NCBI RefSeq assembly: GCF_002937115.1
Contig: NZ_NHRY01000068.1
Coordinates: 1-35,945 of the forward strand
Source: Rhodopila globiformis
GTDB lineage: Bacteria > Pseudomonadota > Alphaproteobacteria > Acetobacterales > Acetobacteraceae
DNA length: 35,945 nt
Direction of reading: 5' to 3'
Shown here: piece by piece, positions 33,901-35,945 of the stretch
Numbering within the stretch: position 1 is the first letter of the stretch
Layout: each line of letters begins with the position of its first letter
Program-made: the position numbers and the translations under genes
Notes under the pieces: generated by a model
The model's input: only the letters and a program-made list of their open reading frames with translations
Told to the model about the DNA's origin: nothing
Database searches by the model: none

Positions 33901-35253
33901 ACCGGCGCCATCGTGCGCTGGTTCGGCTCGACCACCGACGTCACCGAGATCGTCGAGGCCCGCGAGATCCTGGCCCGCGACCGCGCCGAACTGGAGCGCC
34001 TGGTACAGGAGCGCTCGCAGGCCCTGCAGGACACGCAGCGGCGGTTGGCGCACGCCGAACGCATGCAGGCGCTCGGCCAGCTGGCGGGTGGCATTGCGCA
34101 CGACATCAACAACGTGCTCCAGGCCGTCCAGGGTGGCAGCGCCCTGCTGGCGCGCCGGTGCGGCAAGCCGGAGGAGGTCCGGCGGCTCGCCGAGCTGATC
34201 CTGAGCGCGGCGGAGCGCGGCGCCGGCGTGACCAGCCGCCTGCTGGCGTTCTCGCGCCGGGCCGATCTGCAGGCCGAGCCGATCGACGTGACGCGGCTGC
34301 TGGAGGGCACGCGGGACATGCTGACGCATGCGCTCGGCACGGGTATCAACGTCAGGATTGAAGTACCCCCGGGCGTGCCGCCGATCGTGGCGGACAAGGC
34401 GCAGCTTGAAACCGTGCTGATCAACCTGGCGACCAACGCGCGCGACGCGATGAACGGCATGGGCACGCTGGTCCTGACGGCAGCCGAGGACTCCCAGCCG
34501 CACAGGACGTTCCCGGGCACCGACCTGGTCCTGGAACCCGGGCGCTACATCCACCTGTCGATTGCCGACACCGGCTGCGGTATGGATGCGGCGACACTGG
34601 CACGGGCGACCGAGCCGTTTTTCACCACCAAGCCGCAAGGGAAGGGGACCGGGCTGGGTCTTGCGATGGCCCGGGGATTCTCCGAGCAGAGCGGTGGCGG
34701 CATCCATATCGCCAGCACGCCGGGCACAGGCACGACCGTGCATCTGTACTTCCCCGCCGCCGCGGATGTGGTTTCGTTGCCGGGGCGGGATGACGACGGG
34801 CCGCCGGCATCCTTGGTGGACCGGGGCCTCCGGCTGCTGCTGGTCGACGACGACCCCATGGTGCGGAATGTCCTGGAGGCCGAGATGCAGGACGCCGGCC
34901 TCGACGTCGTCGCCTGCGAGTCCGGGCGCGAGGCGCTGGCGCACCTCGATCTTGGCGAGGCTGTCGACGTGCTCGTCTCCGACCTGTCGATGCCGGTGAT
35001 GGACGGGCTGACGCTGATCCGGGAGGCGAAGCGCCGCAGGCCGGACCTGCCGGCGATCCTGCTGACCGGATTTTCCACCAATGTCGCCGACATCGCCGCG
35101 GATGGCGCGATCGACGAGCCGTTCCTGCTGCTGCGCAAGCCCATCAGCGGCAGCGCCATCGTCGGGCGCCTGGCGGCGTTGCTGGAGGAACGGTGCGCGA
35201 GTGCGCCTTCGGGATGGATGGCGGCGGTGGCTGGGGTTTTGATGCCTTGGTGA
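30970..35253 (+). CDS. Hybrid sensor histidine kinase with Cache, five PAS domains and receiver
   Basis: This protein of about 1,427 residues is a membrane sensor. One N-terminal membrane helix (about 13-33) and a second (about 279-301) enclose a periplasmic Cache-like sensor. A short linker leads to five PAS domains, each ending in a D-I/V-T-x-R-type exit (near QDITPRKRAE, TDVTERREAE, LDIEQRRATE, IDITARKQAE and TDVTEIVEAR). A coiled coil, the phosphoacceptor domain (His1044 in GIAHDINNVLQ), the ATPase (NLATNARDAM, DTGCGMD, GKGTGLGLAM) and a receiver with phosphoacceptor Asp1338 (SDLSMPVMDG) follow. No output domain is attached. ATG 30970 is preferred over TTG 30961 because AGGAG lies 11 bases upstream. 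No response regulator or phosphotransfer gene is adjacent. Confidence 0.94.
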   Translation: MRSLPPSIRVRLSQLVLAALLPLLLLLLGLVLADYQADRERAGRQARAMAHGLALTIDSELRARIAILQVLASSRALAAGDLATFRTQAEAVLAREDPKGNIALLREDGRNVMNLALSPGAPLPTRPSLENLRRVLATGQPSVSDVFFSEAMQRPIVAIDLPVRRADGSASLVLAMNPSFGAFDTLVRRQHLLAGWLVGVFDRQGILVARAPQADRFVGRPVAPSFRSMIRSGDSGLAETTSLEGTPVLVTWDHLDRAGWGVAVAIPRAAFYGPLWRTLAITLAIFGLTLAGVLALVAVLTRRIAEPIRALADVGAVERIARGDVASLGLREADATATLLVAAMHERAAAEAARATRDVDFLEAQRVAHIGSWRWDPATDVTTTSAETLRIFGLDPETQVMPPFREQSGWLYPEASWERINEAVECALETGAGYEFDVEACRGETPIWVTIHGEALRNADGRIVGLRGTVQDITPRKRAELALAQEETRFRAMADSIPQLAWMTWPDRWIFWYNQRWYDYTGTTLAETEGQGWRKVCHPGHLDRVLASVQRAWDSGEPWEDTFPLRGKDGEYRWFLSRAMPIRDDAGQITLWFGTNTDVTERREAEAALAASNEAARVAAERVQLALAAGAIVGTWMRDLSTGHFTADERFAQTFGLDPEACRTGVCFEAVMASVHPEDRPRVMDTITEVIARGGLYCYEYRVRGHDGAYRWIEANGRVEHAPNGTPLRVLGVLLDIEQRRATEAERDRATALLRTFAEAVPGVVYAKDRAGRMLLANEGTAALIGKPPEAFIGRTDAEFLDDRQQAEAVMANDRRIMESGIAEEIEEDVSLPDGTPAIWLSKKAPLRNAAGAVIGLVGTSIDITARKQAELALAESEARFRTLADAMPQMVWSTRPDGYHDYHNARCMAFTGLPERDLTGPKATAIVHPDDRRQMLDRWHQALRTGTPYENESRVRRHDGEWRWVMARALPVRDPETGAIVRWFGSTTDVTEIVEAREILARDRAELERLVQERSQALQDTQRRLAHAERMQALGQLAGGIAHDINNVLQAVQGGSALLARRCGKPEEVRRLAELILSAAERGAGVTSRLLAFSRRADLQAEPIDVTRLLEGTRDMLTHALGTGINVRIEVPPGVPPIVADKAQLETVLINLATNARDAMNGMGTLVLTAAEDSQPHRTFPGTDLVLEPGRYIHLSIADTGCGMDAATLARATEPFFTTKPQGKGTGLGLAMARGFSEQSGGGIHIASTPGTGTTVHLYFPAAADVVSLPGRDDDGPPASLVDRGLRLLLVDDDPMVRNVLEAEMQDAGLDVVACESGREALAHLDLGEAVDVLVSDLSMPVMDGLTLIREAKRRRPDLPAILLTGFSTNVADIAADGAIDEPFLLLRKPISGSAIVGRLAALLEERCASAPSGWMAAVAGVLMPW

Positions 35254-35893
35254 CTGTGGCCGCGCGTGGCCGCGGCGGACGGGCGAGCGATCTGCGATGC
35301 GATGGTGAGGGAAGCCCGGCCAGGGTCCGGCCCGCCGCCGCAACATCGTCGTACATGCCAACTGCCCCTGACGCTGGCTGTGGCAACTGCGTTATGCCGG
35401 GTGGAGGCCCCATGGGCGTTGGAACAGGGGCACAGGCGGTGGCGCCCTGGCGGGCAGAGCCGAGGTCGGTTGGCATCAGTGGCATTTTCGGCTGTGTCTT
35501 CCTTGGCGATCGTTTGCCGCGCCGGGATCGCCGCCGAGCCTGACTTTGCGGTTCATAGGCACACGATGGAAGTTACGCCACCATGGCAGCGACTCACGTT
35601 TGGTATGACAGCGAACCATGGCACGACCTCAGTGCCCAGTCCTCATGGGTACGTCTATGAACACATGACTGAATACGCTGTGCTTTCTTGAGGAACCACC
35701 ATCCTGCGTGTGCCTGGGCAAGGCAGTGTCGATTTACACAAGCCAGACAAAACAACGTCTTGCTGATACGTGTGCCTGTGGACCGCAAAGTCGGTTATGG
35801 GATGTGGTGCAAAAGCGGTCCTGCTTACGCACTTTTCTCAGCCTCTGGGGCATGATACATAGCATGAACATCCGGTTGTAGCGAGGCGGTGGC
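35254..35893. other. Gene-free region between the kinase and an IS1595-type element
   Basis: No supported gene is seen in 640 bases. One frame near 35460-35560 resembles a signal peptide but leads nowhere conserved. The stretch from about 35799 (GGGATGTGGTGCAAAAGCGG) may be the left terminal repeat and leader of the IS whose transposase begins at 35894, but the other end is outside the window. Confidence 0.5.
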
Positions 35894-35945
35894 AATGGCT
35901 CGGAACAAGGTGCAATTCCAAAAGGGCCTCAGCGAGGCGGCGTTC
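35894..35945 (+). CDS. IS1595-family transposase, N-terminal fragment cut by window edge
   Basis: From ATG 35894 the frame reads MARNKVQFQKGLSEAAF and leaves the window. This is the typical opening of IS1595 (ISXO2-like) transposases, in which V-Q-F-Q-K-G-L-S-E is followed by a zinc ribbon and a DDE-type catalytic core, neither visible here. GAGG seven bases ahead of the ATG is a good ribosome binding site. The full length and integrity of the element cannot be judged. Confidence 0.75.

Noticed and set aside
31393..35361. 1,322-residue open frame on the minus strand opposite the histidine kinase
   Set aside because: The kinase frame has every expected motif; this one has none and reflects GC bias.
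35266..35691. 141-residue frame with a signal-peptide-like stretch
   Set aside because: The hydrophobic segment is in mid-frame, there is no ribosome binding site and no conserved domain follows.

Overview
The window reads as chromosomal DNA of a GC-rich alphaproteobacterium, most likely of the Acetobacteraceae. Three things point there: an AarC-type succinyl-CoA:acetate CoA-transferase, the gyrA-coaD-peptidylprolyl isomerase order, and two GTTC-N7-GTTC SOS boxes, the alphaproteobacterial LexA operator form, in front of uvrA and ssb. No rRNA, CRISPR array or prophage was seen. One tRNA gene (Lys, TTT) is present.

Layout. 1-1,800 is accessory DNA: the N-terminus of an IS200/IS605-type transposase at the left edge, an orphan Phd/YefM antitoxin, an HNH endonuclease with homing-endonuclease-associated repeats, and an unknown gene lying between imperfect direct repeats. 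2,523-5,618 (minus) is a three-gene set: thiolase, acyl-CoA ligase and a DOPA 4,5-dioxygenase-family protein. 6,122-10,929 (minus) holds tRNA-Lys, two tandem cyclophilins, coaD and gyrA. 11,708-18,738 holds lpxB, the CoA-transferase, a serine hydrolase of the beta-lactamase fold, an exported alpha/beta peptidase and a DUF421 membrane protein. 18,922-26,503 holds a YdjM-like membrane protein, alaS, a small GIY-YIG nuclease and uvrA. 27,083-35,253 holds an uncharacterised PLP-fold protein, ssb and a very large hybrid histidine kinase with five PAS domains. The right edge enters an IS1595-type transposase.

How genes work together. uvrA and ssb each carry a LexA box and belong to the SOS response. 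They are often divergent neighbours in alphaproteobacteria but are separated here by about 2.5 kb with the PLP gene and repeats. The thiolase, ligase and dioxygenase-like genes look like one catabolic transcription unit. GyrA, CoaD, AlaS, LpxB and tRNA-Lys are housekeeping functions.

The most unusual content is between genes. Four gene-free stretches each hold an inverted repeat whose arms are built from short tandem copies of related heptamers (CTCCGTG, CTTCGTG, CTCTGTG, CTCTGCG, ATCTGCG; roughly MTYYGYG) separated by 1-5 base linkers. There are also two subtypes of a GC-rich palindromic repeat, one of them flanking the GIY-YIG gene, a 145-bp MITE-like inverted repeat beside tRNA-Lys, and a minisatellite of twelve 15-bp units next to the 3' end of uvrA.
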